Part shown: in pieces, positions 62,276 through 64,000 of the stretch
How the letters are laid out: each line of letters opens with the position of its first letter
Position numbering within the stretch: position 1 is the stretch's first letter
Assembly (NCBI GenBank): GCA_022885665.1
Contig: JAGQDJ010000011.1
Span: 1-64,000 of the forward strand
DNA: 64,000 bases
Source: Triops longicaudatus
Taxonomy: Eukaryota; Arthropoda; Branchiopoda; Notostraca; Triopsidae
Direction: 5' to 3'
The notes under the pieces: generated by a model
Database searches by the model: none
What the model was told of the DNA's origin: nothing
What the model saw: only the letters and a program-made list of their open reading frames with translations
Made by a program: the position numbers and the translations under genes

Positions 62276-64000
62276 GTATGTGTTTTTGTCGTGTTCAAAC
62301 TCGTCGTTATTCATGTAGCTTTTTTTGTGTCACATCAGAACAGGGATATAGGTCCCAGTATAACCGTAGGAAAATTGACTAAAGAATTCTATAACAATAC
62401 GTTGTGAACTAGGCTATTTTGTTTTCTCTCCCTCGTATTGTAAATGGACACAGTCTCAGTTTGCTTCACCTTCGCAACACTGAGACGCAACGCTCACCGA
62501 AGAATAGGAGAGACCTTTGAAAATTTGGATTTCACTGGTTTCGTGACACCGAACGTTTCTGAACATATCAGACCTGTCACTTTTTTATCTGATTATGATT
62601 TATTAACAATTTTAAATTATTTAGATATGTTCTTAGTATTTTGAACTATGACCAGTCTAAGTGTGATCATGCATCGTTAATGGTGACAACGGTGACACGT
62701 TGACCAAGAACAAATTCCAAGGCAAATTTTTTCGATCCAAGAAATTGGTTGAACCTAAGAAACCAAGATTTTAGAACTAAAGCAGACACATTAATTAAGA
62801 AAGTAGCTGCGCTGTTAGTTGCCATTTTCTTGTTTGGCTGGATTATGGGAAAAGGCGAAGTAATGTTGTGGCTTAGCGTCGTTTTCTGGGAAGTGATTTT
62901 AGTTACAAGCCTGCTAGTTGATGATTTTTAGGTTGCCCTCGTCACCCAAGCATCTCTAATAAGAACTTACCTAGTGTGCCTAAACTTCGACATGTTGTCA
63001 CAGAGCAAGTAACTTTTAACCAGGTTCGGAAAAATACTGTATTTCACAGATAAATAACATCCCACCAAAATATGATGACGTTGGAGAACTAACGGAAAAC
63101 GGGAGCGAATAGGAAATTTGAAAACCTTTTTTCCTTACCAATATGTTCTTCACTTCGTGAGTTAAAATATTGAATTTATCTTACCTCTGGAGGTAATTTT
63201 TCTTTTTTTATTGATGTGCAACTCCAAATCTACGCAAAATGTGTGTGCATTGTTTGTCACCTATTACTTGAAGAAAAAGCTATGTCAGATTCCATAGAAA
63301 TTTTTCGAGAAGTGCTTTCTAATTCTGCCTACTCTATCCTTCCAAGGTTCCTACTGAATTTTATAGATTCTGTAATTAAGGTGTACAGGAAATTCATTTT
63401 TGTTGCAATCTGAAACATAAACAGAAATCCACTATAAATTATTTGTTGTATTAGCGCGGTAGGACATGTGTAAGTCTTTGCTAATTATCTTTCCCTCGTG
63501 CCAGTATGTTGGTGAGGTAATTAAAAAAAATACCTGCTGGTGTAAGCAGAATTATTCAGTCTGCGATAAAGGAATTTGAGAAAAGATTTAAAATCAAATA
63601 AAGTATTTTTAAGATCTTAGTGAGAGAAAGTAGCATGAAGTAGCTTAAATCGCTAGTTTTCATATTCTTATATCTTGTGTTTTACCCATAAAAATTTTTG
63701 TCGCGTCCTTTTCGTCTGCCTCACAATCTTCATTTGTTTTGGGTGGTGCGGTTGTATGTCAGTGTCACTTATTTCTGGTACGTCAAGATACCGCATATAG
63801 AATGCAGCACTTGCCATGGGTTAGGAGTTTCTTACGTGGGTTTTACGTAAACAGAGCCTTAGAAAAGTAAACCTACTGAATGAGCTTTGGGACAACTGTA
63901 AGTGCGGAACAGCCATGAACGAAGTACAGTACTAGTTCTTTAGAAAATCTTGACATCCTAAAACCGTTACTGGTGAGGAAATAGGCAAGCTTTGTAACTT
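62276..64000. other. 3' end of the window
   Basis: No supported gene. A 60-codon frame at 62749-62931 is strongly hydrophobic in its second half but has no splice support. A frame at 63216-63413 contains a plausible amphipathic stretch but lacks an acceptor AG. Confidence 0.3.

Overview
This window is eukaryotic, almost certainly from an invertebrate animal. Its genes are split by GT-AG introns that range from about 58 bases to more than 10 kb, and their products belong to animal families: a KLF3/8/12-type zinc-finger repressor, a TBC1D1/TBC1D4 (AS160) Rab-GAP, and the Golgi protein YIPF5. Most of the DNA is AT-rich and non-coding, with short DNA-transposon remnants that have pogo/Tigger-like ends, as seen in many marine invertebrates. 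A cnidarian or sponge would fit, but the window alone cannot fix the phylum.

Layout. (1) 1-15.5 kb, minus strand: the KLF gene. Five exons join in phase. They encode a CtBP-binding PVDLS motif, a 52-base micro-exon, a very acidic 84-base exon, and three C2H2 fingers that end exactly at the last histidine. The first coding exon must lie upstream; the best candidate is at 25.39-25.41 kb. (2) 15.5-32.2 kb: long non-coding stretch, probably KLF 5' intron and/or intergenic DNA, with a 181-base pogo-like MITE at 20.6 kb and a pyrimidine-rich tract at 19.9 kb. (3) 32.3-39.6 kb, minus strand: a complete-looking TBC1D1/4 gene of 12 exons and 1220 codons. It has one PTB region, Akt-type motifs, the TBC domain with both catalytic fingers, and a C-terminal coiled coil. 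The usual first PTB domain is not visible. (4) 41.3-42.1 kb, plus strand: the first two coding exons of YIPF5, head-to-head with the Rab-GAP gene; its membrane exons were not found. (5) 44.8-47.0 kb, minus strand: an unrecognised three-exon gene of 139 codons and a separate unrecognised exon, possibly nested in a very long YIPF5 intron. (6) 47-64 kb: mostly non-coding, with a pogo-like element at 58.1 kb, a 220-base near-perfect hairpin at 58.5 kb, and one plausible orphan exon at 62.1 kb.

The genes do not form a pathway. The Rab-GAP and YIPF5 both act in membrane traffic and sit head-to-head, but a functional link is not shown. I found no rRNA, tRNA, CRISPR or bacterial-type system. The most informative observations are the reconstructed gene models: phase-restoring micro-exon, in-frame cassette exons, a missing PTB domain and an extra TBC loop.
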